Shown: positions 15,968-23,902 of the stretch, piece after piece
Layout: the number at the start of each line of letters is the position of its first letter
Position numbering within the stretch: position 1 is the stretch's first letter
From: Oscillospiraceae bacterium
GTDB taxonomy: Bacteria; Bacillota; Clostridia; Oscillospirales; Ruminococcaceae
Direction: 5' to 3'
Length of the DNA stretch: 40,504 nt
Assembly: GCA_022770625.1 (NCBI GenBank)
Contig: JALEHK010000019.1
Span: 1 to 40,504, forward strand
Notes under the pieces: model-generated
Databases searched by the model: none
What the model was told of the DNA's origin: nothing
The model's input: only the letters and a program-made list of their open reading frames with translations
Position numbers and translations under genes: made by a program

Positions 15968-15995
15968 TGTCCATTGGAAAAAAGGGGATGGACAG
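15967..15995. promoter_or_regulatory. Candidate TetR operator (8+8-bp palindrome)
   Basis: CTGTCCAT (15967-15974) and ATGGACAG (15988-15995) are perfect inverted repeats with a 13-base centre, covering the -35 and spacer of the HdeD operon promoter. Position and symmetry suit a dimeric or paired-dimer TetR repressor encoded next door. Confidence 0.5.
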
Positions 15996-16002
15996 CTATA
16001 AT
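15974..16002 (+). promoter_or_regulatory. Promoter of the HdeD-MMPL-YhgE-like operon
   Basis: TTGGAA (15974-15979), 17-bp spacer, TATAAT (15997-16002). It overlaps the palindrome and begins just after the upstream terminator. Confidence 0.7.
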
Positions 16003-16033
16003 AATTTTTGGAAAAAGGAAAGGAGGAAATGCT

Positions 16034-16633
16034 ATGGAATGGATTAAACGTGCGAAAAGCACCTACATTGCCGTGTCGGTGATTATGGTGATTCTGGGAG
16101 CTGTGCTGATGCTCAATCCCGGACTGTCGATGCTGACGCTCTGCTACCTGATCGGCGGTCTGATGGTCATTTTCGGGATCACAAGACTCGTCGGGTATTT
16201 TTCCAAGGATCTTTTCCGGCTGGCGTTCCAGTTTGATCTGGCGCTCGGAATCTTCTGTATGCTCGCGGGCATCGTGATCCTTGTTCACCCGAACAACATC
16301 ATGAAGCTCCTGCCCGTCATCATTGGCCTGTTCGTTACCATCGACGGCGTTTTCAAAATGCAGACCGCTATCGATTCAAAACGCTTCGGCTTAAAGCGCT
16401 GGTACGCGATTCTGGTTCTCGCAGCCGTTACCTGTGTTTTCGGACTGCTTCTGATCATTGATCCGTTTGCAGGCGGAAAAGCGCTGATGATCTTCTTCGG
16501 CGCGACCATGATGATCGACGGCATACAGAATCTCTGCGTTGTCCTCTATACCGTTAAAACCGTGGGCGGAATCCGCAAAGATGTGGAGAGAGAAAGAAAG
16601 ACGATTGAAACGGACAATTACCGAGAGGTATAA
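16034..16633 (+). CDS. HdeD-family integral membrane protein
   Basis: A 199-residue protein with about six hydrophobic helices in three repeated pairs (IAVSVIMVILGAVLMLNPG, FDLALGIFCMLAGIVILVHP, WYAILVLAAVTCVFGLLLIIDPF). Each first helix is followed by a Pro-Gly/Asn turn, the pattern of the HdeD/DUF308 family. HdeD is linked to acid resistance in enterobacteria, but its mechanism is unknown and the Firmicute members are uncharacterised. ATG 16034 follows AGGAGG by seven bases. It is first in an operon with an MMPL transporter and a YhgE/Pip-like protein, so a part in the same export or envelope function is inferred. Confidence 0.85.
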   Translation: MEWIKRAKSTYIAVSVIMVILGAVLMLNPGLSMLTLCYLIGGLMVIFGITRLVGYFSKDLFRLAFQFDLALGIFCMLAGIVILVHPNNIMKLLPVIIGLFVTIDGVFKMQTAIDSKRFGLKRWYAILVLAAVTCVFGLLLIIDPFAGGKALMIFFGATMMIDGIQNLCVVLYTVKTVGGIRKDVERERKTIETDNYREV

Positions 16634-16634
16634 A

Positions 16635-16661
16635 GGAAAAGGTGAGCGCATCACCTTTTCC
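16635..16661 (+). other. Perfect hairpin between HdeD and MMPL genes
   Basis: GGAAAAGGTG (16635-16644) pairs perfectly with CACCTTTTCC (16652-16661), loop seven bases. No T-run follows, so it is more likely a processing or stability element than a terminator. Confidence 0.6.
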
Positions 16662-16691
16662 GGAAAACCTTTAGAAAGGATTTGATGGAAG

Positions 16692-18791
16692 ATGCTGAAA
16701 TTTGGAAAAGGCGTCGTCAAGTACCGGATCCCGATTCTGATCCTGTGCATTGCGATGCTGATTCCCTCGGTCTTTGGAATTATGAAGACGAGGATCAACT
16801 ATGATGTCCTGACCTACCTTCCGGAGGAGACCGAAACGGTTGTCGGCCAGAACATCATGACAGACGAATTTGGGCTGGGCGCCTTCTCCGAGGTTATCGT
16901 AGAAGGAATGGAGCCGAAAGACGTCTCGAAACTGAAAGGTGAGATCGAAAAAATCGATCACGTCGCTTCGGTTGTTTGGTACGACGACCTTCTGGACACT
17001 TCGGTGCCGATGGAGATCCTGCCGAAAAAATACTACGACGTATTCAATTCCGGCGATGCGACGATGATGGCGGTCTTTTTTGATACCGCGACTTCGGCTG
17101 ATGAAACGATCGAAGCGGTCGGCCAGATCCGTAAAACGGTCGGCGAAAACTGCTTCGTAACCGGTATGTCGGCGATGGTCACCGACCTGCGCGACCTCTG
17201 CGAAAAAGAGGAGCCGGTTTATGTCGCAATCGCTGTTATCTGCGCGACGGTCATCATGATGCTGTTCATGGATTCCTTCCTCGTGCCGTTTATCTTCCTT
17301 GCCAGCATCGGTATCGCGATCGTCTGGAACCTGGGAAGCAACGTCTTTATGGGCGAGATTTCCTACATCACCAAGGCGCTGTCGGCTGTCCTTCAGCTCG
17401 CCGTCACGATGGACTACTCGATCTTCCTTTACAGCAGCTATACCGAACAGAAGGCGCGCTTTAACGGAGATAAGGAGCGGGCTATGGCGCACGCCATCTC
17501 CGCGACCATCACCTCGGTCACCGGAAGCTCGATCACGACCATCGCCGGCTTTATCGCCCTCTGCTTCATGAGCTTTACCCTCGGTAAGGATCTCGGTATC
17601 GTTATGGCCAAGGGTGTTGCGTTCGGCGTTATCGGCTGCGTAACCACCCTCCCGGCGATGCTTCTGATCTTTGATAAGGCGATCGAAAAGACCCATCATA
17701 AGGTTCTGCTTCCCAAGATGGAAAAGCTGGCGCACTGGATCACCTCCCACGCATGGGTTTCGCTTGTAGCCTTCTTCATCCTTCTGGTTCCCGCCTTTAT
17801 CGGCTACCGGAACACCGATGTTTATTACGACCTTGGCTCGACCCTTCCCGAAACGATGGATTACGTCGTCGCCAACAATAAGCTCGAACAGGACTTCGAC
17901 CTCGGCTCCACCCATATGATCCTTGCTGATTCTTCGGTCAGCCAGAAGGATATGGAAGCGATGCTGAACGAAATGGAGGACGTAGACGGCGTTAAAGACG
18001 CGCTCGGTCTTTCGAGCGTGGTCGGTTCCTCTGTCCCTCAGGAGATCATTCCCAAGGACGTCCGCGACGTCCTCCAGAGCGAAAACTATCAGCTGATCCT
18101 CATCAACTCGGAATACAAGACCGCGACCGATGAGGTCAACGAACAGATCACCCGGCTCAACGAGATCCTGAAGAAATACGATGAGGGCGGAATGCTGATC
18201 GGCGAAGCCCCCTGCACCAAGGATCTGATCACCATCACCGACCACGACTTTAAGGTCGTCGATGCGATCTCCATTGCTGCGATCTTCCTCATTATCGCGA
18301 TCGTCTTTAAGAGCATTTCGCTCCCCGTTATCCTGGTTGCGGCAATCGAGCTTGCGATCTTTATCAACCTCGGTATTCCCTTCTATACCGGAACGCAGCT
18401 TCCCTTTATCGCTCCGATCTGCATCAGTACCATTCAGCTCGGCGCGACCGTTGACTACGCGATTCTGATGACGACCCGTTACCGCAAGGAACGCACCGTC
18501 TACGGCCGCGGCAAGAAGGAATCGGTAACGACGGCTCTGACCGTTTCGATCCCCTCGATTGTCACCAGTGCGCTTGGCTTCTTCGCCGCGACCTTCGGCG
18601 TCGCTCTTTACTCGGACGTCGATATCATCGGCTCTCTGTGCAACCTGATGGCCAGAGGCGCGATCATCAGTATGTTCGTGGTTATCTTCATCCTGCCTTC
18701 GATGCTGTTGCTTCTGGATAAGCTGATCTGCAACACCACCATCGGCATGAAAAAATCCGTAAAAGAGGCAGCGAAAAAAGCCGTGGTTTAA
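16692..18791 (+). CDS. MMPL-family RND-type transporter
   Basis: A 699-residue membrane transporter with the two-fold MMPL layout: helix 1, an extracellular domain (~35-170), five helices (~175-350), then helix 7, a second extracellular domain (~390-520) and five final helices. Paired motifs are visible in the two halves: AVTMDYSIFLYSSYTEQ and GATVDYAILMTTRYRKE, holding the Asp-Tyr pair that relays protons in this family, as well as SSITTIAGFIALCF and IVTSALGFFAATF. Mycobacterial relatives export lipids; Firmicute ones are largely unassigned. Coupling with the next gene, a secreted YhgE/Pip-like coiled-coil protein, is a recurrent arrangement. AGAAAGGA precedes ATG 16692. Regulation by the upstream TetR protein is inferred. 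Confidence 0.92.
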   Translation: MLKFGKGVVKYRIPILILCIAMLIPSVFGIMKTRINYDVLTYLPEETETVVGQNIMTDEFGLGAFSEVIVEGMEPKDVSKLKGEIEKIDHVASVVWYDDLLDTSVPMEILPKKYYDVFNSGDATMMAVFFDTATSADETIEAVGQIRKTVGENCFVTGMSAMVTDLRDLCEKEEPVYVAIAVICATVIMMLFMDSFLVPFIFLASIGIAIVWNLGSNVFMGEISYITKALSAVLQLAVTMDYSIFLYSSYTEQKARFNGDKERAMAHAISATITSVTGSSITTIAGFIALCFMSFTLGKDLGIVMAKGVAFGVIGCVTTLPAMLLIFDKAIEKTHHKVLLPKMEKLAHWITSHAWVSLVAFFILLVPAFIGYRNTDVYYDLGSTLPETMDYVVANNKLEQDFDLGSTHMILADSSVSQKDMEAMLNEMEDVDGVKDALGLSSVVGSSVPQEIIPKDVRDVLQSENYQLILINSEYKTATDEVNEQITRLNEILKKYDEGGMLIGEAPCTKDLITITDHDFKVVDAISIAAIFLIIAIVFKSISLPVILVAAIELAIFINLGIPFYTGTQLPFIAPICISTIQLGATVDYAILMTTRYRKERTVYGRGKKESVTTALTVSIPSIVTSALGFFAATFGVALYSDVDIIGSLCNLMARGAIISMFVVIFILPSMLLLLDKLICNTTIGMKKSVKEAAKKAVV

Positions 18792-18833
18792 TCAAACGGC
18801 TTCCCCCATATTTTGAGAAAGGAAAGATTTACG

Positions 18834-20960
18834 ATGGTAAATTTTCATAAACGTTCGGTAAAAATCATTCTGCTCAGCATGGTAGCGGCGCTTTCTCTTA
18901 CGACGGTAGGCGCTGCGGCTTACGCGGCCGGTTCTTCCTCCGCTTCAGAGGAAGGCGCCTCCGCCAAGATCACCGAAACTGTCTCTTCCGTTCTGGACAG
19001 TGAGCGCACGGTCGGTAAGGACGAAACCGTTTACGCCCTCGCAAACGCCGACGGAAGCGTTAAAAAGGTCATCGTCAGCGAATGGCTGAAAAACCCCGAC
19101 GGCGCTTCCGCTTTAAGCGACGCGACCAACCTTGAGAACATCGAAAACACCAAGGGCGACGAAGGCTATACCGTAAGCAGCGACAACATGAAGGTATGGG
19201 ACGCCGCCGGAAACGACATCTACTATCAGGGCACGACCAATGAGCCCCTTCCGGTCGGCGTGAGCGTCCACTATTATCTGGACGGAAAAGAAGTCAGCAC
19301 TGATGAGCTTGCCGGAAAGAGCGGCCATGTCACCATGCGCTTTGATTACCAGAACACCCAGACCGAAACGGTTGAGATCGATGGCGAGCAGGAGCAGCTT
19401 TACGTTCCCTTTGTCATGGTCACCGGCATGATCCTCGATAACGAGAACTTCACCAATGTCGAGGTCAGCAACGGCAAGCTGGTCAATGACGGCGACCGTA
19501 CCGTTGTCATGGGCTTCGCTCTCCCCGGTATGCAGGAAAACCTGAACATTGACGCCGACGAGATGGAAATTCCCTCTTATGTTGAAATCAGCGCTGATGT
19601 CACCGATTTCTCCCTGACCACCACCCTGACCCTTGCGACCAACGACCTCTTTAACGACCTCAATCTTGACGATGTGGATTCTTTGGACGATTTAAGCGAC
19701 TCTCTCTCCGAACTGTCGGACGCGTCCGAAGCGCTGGTTGACGGTTCGAGCGAACTGTATAACGGTCTGGAAACCCTTCTGGGTAAATCGGGCGAACTGA
19801 TTTCCGGTATCGATGCGCTTGCTTCCGGCGCCAAGGAACTTTCTACCGGCGCCGGCTCCCTCAAGACCGGTTCCGATCAGCTGAACGCCGGCATCATCTC
19901 TCTGGACGACGGACTTTCCGCTCTGGAAGGCAACAGCGATACCCTCGTGGCCGGCGCCAAGCAGGTCTTTGAGTCCCTCCTCGGTCAGGCCAACACCCAG
20001 CTCCACGCGGCCGGTGTCGAAACGACCCTGACGATTGATAACTACCACGATACCCTTGCAAACCTTGCTTCCTCCACTAGTCCCGAAGCGATCCGCAAGA
20101 TCGCGACCGCGACCGCACGTGAAAAGGTTGCCGCCGCAGTAACCGCTCAGGAAGCGACCATTCGCGAACAGGTCACCGCCGCCGTTCAGGCACAGGTTCT
20201 CTCGGCTGTCCTTGAGGCTTCCGGCCAGACGATGAGCGCGGAGGATTATTCCGCCGCTCTGAAGGCCGGTCAGATCCCTTCCGAGGTCTCCGATCAGATC
20301 AACGCCGCCGTTTCGGCACAGCTCTCCTCCGATGATATTCAGGCGAAGATCAATGAAACGGTCACTGCGAAAGAAAACGAGCTGATCGAGTCCAACCTTC
20401 AGGCTCCCGAAATTCAGGCTCAGATCGAAGCCGCCGTTTCCCAGAACTCCGGAAGCTCCGAGACTCTGACCTCCCTCCTGAACAGCCTCGACAGCTACAA
20501 CCAGTTCTATCAGGGACTGATCGCTTACACGAGCGGCGTTTCTCAGGCGGCGGCCGGTTCCGGTCAGTTAAAGTCCGGTGCGTCTCAGCTCTCCTCCGGC
20601 GCGTCTCAGCTGGCAAGCGGTGCGGATACCCTGTACGAAGGGCTTGCTTCCCTTCAGACCGGTTCCGGCGCACTGGTTGACGGCGTAAAGGAACTGCGCG
20701 ACGGTTCGATGCAGCTCTCCGACGGCATGAAGGAATTTAACGAAGACGGTATCCAGAAACTGGTCGGTGCGATGGACGGCGACGCCCTGAACATTGTCGA
20801 TCGTCTCAAAGCGATCGTTCAGGTCTCCAAGAACTACCAGTCCTTCGGCGGTATCGCTGAAGGTACCGAAGGCACCACCAAGTTCATCTTCACGACCGAC
20901 GGTATCGAGAAAGAGGATGAACCCGAAGAAACCTCTTCCGAAAGCGATGACGGCGAATAA
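18834..20960 (+). CDS. Secreted YhgE/Pip-like coiled-coil protein, partner of the MMPL transporter
   Basis: A 708-residue exported protein. Residues 1-~31 form a signal peptide (SVKIILLSMVAALSL, cleavage near AYA-A). A beta-rich region (~60-270) follows, then a long helical part with YhgE/Pip-type repeats of about seven residues: LSDASEALVDGSSELYNG, and near the end LKSGASQLSSGASQLASG. An Ala/Gln-rich coiled coil lies between the repeats. No C-terminal membrane domain is present, unlike full YhgE proteins, so the mature chain may be free or held by the transporter. The C-terminus is acidic (EKEDEPEETSSESDDGE). ATG 18834 follows AAAGGAAAG; an upstream ATG at 18813 is poorer. Its role as a periplasmic-type extension of the MMPL pump is inferred from context. 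Confidence 0.82.
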   Translation: MVNFHKRSVKIILLSMVAALSLTTVGAAAYAAGSSSASEEGASAKITETVSSVLDSERTVGKDETVYALANADGSVKKVIVSEWLKNPDGASALSDATNLENIENTKGDEGYTVSSDNMKVWDAAGNDIYYQGTTNEPLPVGVSVHYYLDGKEVSTDELAGKSGHVTMRFDYQNTQTETVEIDGEQEQLYVPFVMVTGMILDNENFTNVEVSNGKLVNDGDRTVVMGFALPGMQENLNIDADEMEIPSYVEISADVTDFSLTTTLTLATNDLFNDLNLDDVDSLDDLSDSLSELSDASEALVDGSSELYNGLETLLGKSGELISGIDALASGAKELSTGAGSLKTGSDQLNAGIISLDDGLSALEGNSDTLVAGAKQVFESLLGQANTQLHAAGVETTLTIDNYHDTLANLASSTSPEAIRKIATATAREKVAAAVTAQEATIREQVTAAVQAQVLSAVLEASGQTMSAEDYSAALKAGQIPSEVSDQINAAVSAQLSSDDIQAKINETVTAKENELIESNLQAPEIQAQIEAAVSQNSGSSETLTSLLNSLDSYNQFYQGLIAYTSGVSQAAAGSGQLKSGASQLSSGASQLASGADTLYEGLASLQTGSGALVDGVKELRDGSMQLSDGMKEFNEDGIQKLVGAMDGDALNIVDRLKAIVQVSKNYQSFGGIAEGTEGTTKFIFTTDGIEKEDEPEETSSESDDGE

Positions 20961-20976
20961 TTCCCGTTGCCCTCAG

Positions 20977-21010
20977 GCGTCTCTCCCCAAAAAGGAGGGG
21001 CGCTTTTTTA
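20977..21010 (+). terminator. Terminator of the HdeD-MMPL-YhgE-like operon
   Basis: GCGTCTCTCC (20977-20986) pairs with GGAGGGGCGC (20994-21003) with two G-U pairs, followed by TTTTTTA. Confidence 0.8.
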
Positions 21011-21067
21011 TGTGTAAATTCTTTTTCTCTATTTTTGTGTACAATGTACCAACCGCCTTTCCTGACC

Positions 21068-21096
21068 TTGAAAAGCGGCTTTTTTTTTGCTATCAT
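21068..21096 (+). promoter_or_regulatory. Promoter of the CLC-F gene
   Basis: TTGAAA (21068-21073), 17-bp spacer, TATCAT (21091-21096). The leader before ATG 21155 is about 50 bases and holds an AT-rich hairpin ACATATC/GATATGT (about 21112-21130). No crcB-type fluoride riboswitch sequence is seen. Confidence 0.6.
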
Positions 21097-21154
21097 AGAA
21101 AAAATAGCGAACATATCTTTTCGATATGTTTTTGGAAAGGGATGGAGAAAGAGA

Positions 21155-22519
21155 ATGGAGAATCATAAGGACAGACTGCCTGTCCGGAACAGCCTTTCTG
21201 CCCGGATCAAAACCGGTGCGCGCTCAGCCGGAAAAGAGATCGCTTTTTTCCTCAAATGGGTGATGATCTCGATGATCGTCGGTCTTGCGGCCGGTTTTGC
21301 GGGAACGGCTTTTTCCTACGGACTGAAATTTGCCAACCACACCATCGCCGCTCATCCGGCCTTGATGTTCGGCCTGCCGGTCGCGGGCGTTTTGATCGTC
21401 TGGCTTTATCATATCACCGGCCGCGCGAACGATAAGGGAACCGACCAGATCCTTCTTTCGGTTCAGACGGGCGAGCGGGTCAGCATCATCGTCGCCCCGC
21501 TGATCGTCCTCTCGACCATCCTGACCCATCTTTTCGGCGGTTCAGCCGGACGCGAGGGCGCGGCTCTCCAGATGGGCGGGAGTATCGCCTCCGGGATCGG
21601 AAAGCTCTTTCGTCTGGACAAGCGGGAGATGCAGCTGATCGCGATGTGCGGCATGAGCGCCGGTTTTGCCGCCCTCTTCGGAACACCGGTCGCGGCGGCG
21701 GTGTTTGCCCTTGAAGTCGCGGGCGTCGGCGTCATCGGCTATCCGGCGTTTGCCCCCTGCGTCATTGCCGGTCTGACCGCGAGCCGTCTGGCCACGGTGC
21801 TGGGCGTTGAAGCCGAGCATTTTACCATCCTTTCGGTTCCGGCGCTGACCCCAGGTTCGCTTTGTAAGGTGCTGATCCTTTCGGCGCTCTGCGCGGGCGT
21901 AAGCATTCTTCTCTGCGTCGCGATGCACACCGTCTCCGACCTGATGAAAAAGTACTTCAAAAATCCTTACCTCCGTGCGGCGGCCGGTGGCGCGATCATC
22001 ATCCTTCTGACGCTGATCCTCCGGACAAACGACTACCTTGGCGCCGGAATGGACGTTATCCTTCAGAGCTTTAACGGTTCCGCCCGCCCGGAAGCCTTTC
22101 TCTTGAAAATCCTCTTTACCGCAATCACCTTAGGCTCCGGCTTTAAGGGCGGCGAGATTGTTCCGTCCTTCTTTATCGGAAGCGTCTTCGGATGTGTTTT
22201 CGGAAACCTTCTCGGCTTTTCGCCCTCCCTCTGCGCGGCGGTCGGAATGCTGGCGGTTTTCTGCGGCGCGACCAACTCTCCCTTTACCGCTCTGCTGATC
22301 GGGTTGGAGCTTTGCGGCACGAGCGGCGTTCAGGCGCTCCCGTACTTCCTCCTTGCGGCGGCGGTCAGCTTTACCCTTTCGGGCGATTTCAGCCTGTATC
22401 ACAACCAGGTTTTCCTCTTCCCGAAGGACGAAGCGGCGTATATCGCGCCCAAAGGCGAGTTCGACTCGGAACAGGGCTTCTGGGTCGATACCTCTTCTCA
22501 TTTGGAATCTCATTCATAA
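21155..22519 (+). CDS. CLC-family antiporter, CLC-F (fluoride) subgroup-like
   Basis: A 454-residue CLC protein that would exchange an anion for protons. The central motif is GGSAGREGAALQMGG with gating-type glutamate E134; the chloride-type GSGIP signature is absent and replaced by KGTDQIL (94-100), and the late motif reads FKGGEIVPSFFIG. These three departures are those I associate with the CLC-F clade, which exports fluoride; chloride CLCs have GSGIP, GREGP and GxFxP. Fluoride is therefore the likely but unproven substrate. ATG 21155 is favoured because the reading before it lacks family sequence. The next gene, hydE, starts 26 bases downstream and is probably co-transcribed from 21068-21096. 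Confidence 0.85.
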   Translation: MENHKDRLPVRNSLSARIKTGARSAGKEIAFFLKWVMISMIVGLAAGFAGTAFSYGLKFANHTIAAHPALMFGLPVAGVLIVWLYHITGRANDKGTDQILLSVQTGERVSIIVAPLIVLSTILTHLFGGSAGREGAALQMGGSIASGIGKLFRLDKREMQLIAMCGMSAGFAALFGTPVAAAVFALEVAGVGVIGYPAFAPCVIAGLTASRLATVLGVEAEHFTILSVPALTPGSLCKVLILSALCAGVSILLCVAMHTVSDLMKKYFKNPYLRAAAGGAIIILLTLILRTNDYLGAGMDVILQSFNGSARPEAFLLKILFTAITLGSGFKGGEIVPSFFIGSVFGCVFGNLLGFSPSLCAAVGMLAVFCGATNSPFTALLIGLELCGTSGVQALPYFLLAAAVSFTLSGDFSLYHNQVFLFPKDEAAYIAPKGEFDSEQGFWVDTSSHLESHS

Positions 22520-22545
22520 CCTCAAAAACAGAAAGGATCATCGAT

Positions 22546-23598
22546 ATGCACGATAAAACAAAATCCCTGATCGAAAAGCTGGAGTCCGAGCATCATCTGG
22601 AGCTTGGCGAATACGAATACCTGATTGCCCACCGCGATCAGCAGGCGATGGACTTCGCCGCCGAACGCGCCGACTGCGTCCGGAGAGAGATTTACGGAAC
22701 CGACGTCTACGTCCGCGGACTGATCGAGTTCTCCAACTACTGCAAAAACGACTGCCTCTACTGCGGAATCCGCCGCGACAACAAAAACGCGAGCCGCTAC
22801 CGCTTAACCGAGGAGCAGATCCTTGACTGCTGCGCCGAAGGCTATGAACTGGGCTTCCGAACCTTCGTCCTTCAGAGCGGTGAGGACAGCTACTATACCG
22901 ATGAAATTCTCTGCGATCTGATCGGAAAGATCAAGAAGAGCTTTCCCGACTGCGCCCTGACCCTTTCGATCGGTGAAAAATCCCGTGAGAGTTATCAGGC
23001 TTACTTTGACGCAGGCGCCGACCGCTATCTTCTCCGGCATGAAACCGCCTCTCCCGCCCACTACGCGAAACTCCACCCCGGCTCGATGTCTTTTTTGAAC
23101 CGTATCCAATGTCTTTACGACCTGCATGAGATCGGTTATCAGGTCGGCTGCGGCTTTATGGTCGGCTCTCCTTATCAGACGCCCCGGACGCTGGCAGAGG
23201 ATATGATGTTCATTGAACGGTTCCGCCCCGAGATGTGCGGGATTGGCCCGTTTATCCCGCATAAAGATACCCCTTTCCGGAACGAACCGGCCGGAACGCT
23301 CGAGGAGACGCTTTACCTGCTTTCGCTCCTGCGCCTGCTCCAGCCCAACCTCCTCCTTCCCGCAACGACCGCACTCGGAACGATCAATCCTCTCGGCCGT
23401 GAGATGGGCGCAAAGGCTGGCGCGAACGTCGTGATGCCCAACCTTTCTCCCACCAATGTTCGAAAAAAATATATGCTGTACGATAATAAGATCTGTACCG
23501 GCGATGAGTCGGCACAGTGCCGCCACTGCCTCGATCTTCGAATGGAATCGGTCGGCTATCAGGTAGTCGTTTCCCGCGGCGACATCATCCGCAAATAA
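22546..23598 (+). CDS. hydE: HydE, radical SAM maturase of [FeFe] hydrogenase
   Basis: HydE acts with HydF and HydG to build the diiron subcluster of [FeFe] hydrogenase. The 350-residue length is typical. The radical SAM cluster motif is C66-x3-C70-x2-C73 (CKNDCLYCG), preceded by the family phrase RGLIEFSNYC; later come GCGFMVGSPYQT and LLPATTALGT. The C-terminal QCRHC could hold an auxiliary cluster as in many HydE proteins. ATG 22546 follows AGAAAGGATC. It sits behind the CLC gene with a 26-base gap and before its own terminator; no hydF, hydG or hydrogenase gene is in the window. PylB is a paralogous alternative but has different motifs and context. Confidence 0.88.
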   Translation: MHDKTKSLIEKLESEHHLELGEYEYLIAHRDQQAMDFAAERADCVRREIYGTDVYVRGLIEFSNYCKNDCLYCGIRRDNKNASRYRLTEEQILDCCAEGYELGFRTFVLQSGEDSYYTDEILCDLIGKIKKSFPDCALTLSIGEKSRESYQAYFDAGADRYLLRHETASPAHYAKLHPGSMSFLNRIQCLYDLHEIGYQVGCGFMVGSPYQTPRTLAEDMMFIERFRPEMCGIGPFIPHKDTPFRNEPAGTLEETLYLLSLLRLLQPNLLLPATTALGTINPLGREMGAKAGANVVMPNLSPTNVRKKYMLYDNKICTGDESAQCRHCLDLRMESVGYQVVVSRGDIIRK

Positions 23599-23612
23599 CC
23601 TCATGCGCCATG

Positions 23613-23655
23613 CGCCCTGTTTTTCCTTTTCCGGAAAGATAGGGCGTTATTTTAT
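23613..23655 (+). terminator. Probable terminator after hydE
   Basis: CGCCCT (23613-23618) pairs with AGGGCG (23641-23646), with an inner TTTCC/GGAAA pairing, followed by TTATTTTATTT. Confidence 0.65.
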
Positions 23656-23719
23656 TTGCTCTGCGCAAAGAAAAAACATGGATGCGTAAACCGTCCGAAA
23701 AACGGTCAATAGATTTTGG

Positions 23720-23812
23720 GGTCAAGCCCTTTCTGCCAGACAAGCTGGCATTACGAATTTGCTGCGCAAATTCAATAAGGAAAATCAAATGGGCTTGACC
23801 TAAACTTTTCTG
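23720..23812 (+). repeat. Interspersed hairpin repeat, copy B (complete, with terminal inverted repeats)
   Basis: GGTCAAGCCC (23720-23729) and GGGCTTGACC (23791-23800) are perfect 10-bp inverted ends around hairpin CTGCCAG-acaag-CTGGCA (23733-23750) and hairpin GAATTTGC-tgc-GCAAATTC (23755-23773). The 24 bases at 23789-23812 recur at 9355-9332 (minus) and 29877-29900. Size and inverted ends suggest a MITE-like or REP-like element. Confidence 0.85.
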
Positions 23813-23835
23813 CCCCCTTCACGAAAAGCATTGGA

Positions 23836-23870
23836 TTGCGACAGACTTTTCCTTTCCCGTGCGGTATACT
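23836..23870 (+). promoter_or_regulatory. Probable Spo0A-type promoter of spoIIGA-sigE
   Basis: TTGCGA (23836-23841) and TATACT (23865-23870) are 23 bp apart. TGCGACA (23837-23843) overlapping the -35 matches the Spo0A box TTCGACA at six of seven bases. The Bacillus spoIIG promoter likewise has an over-long spacer (22 bp) and Spo0A boxes at the -35. Confidence 0.4.
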
Positions 23871-23902
23871 GGAATCTGCACCGGAGAAAAGGAGGTGGCA
23901 GG

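Larger units (their letters stand above)
23599..23902. other. Intergenic region between hydE and spoIIGA
   Basis: It contains the hydE terminator, repeat copy B (23720-23812) and the spoIIGA promoter region (23836-23870). The stretch 23656-23719 shows nothing I can name. Confidence 0.7.

Noticed and set aside
20961-21154. Fluoride riboswitch upstream of the CLC-F-like gene
   Set aside because: I looked for the conserved crcB-motif core and did not find it; only a promoter and an AT-rich hairpin are visible.
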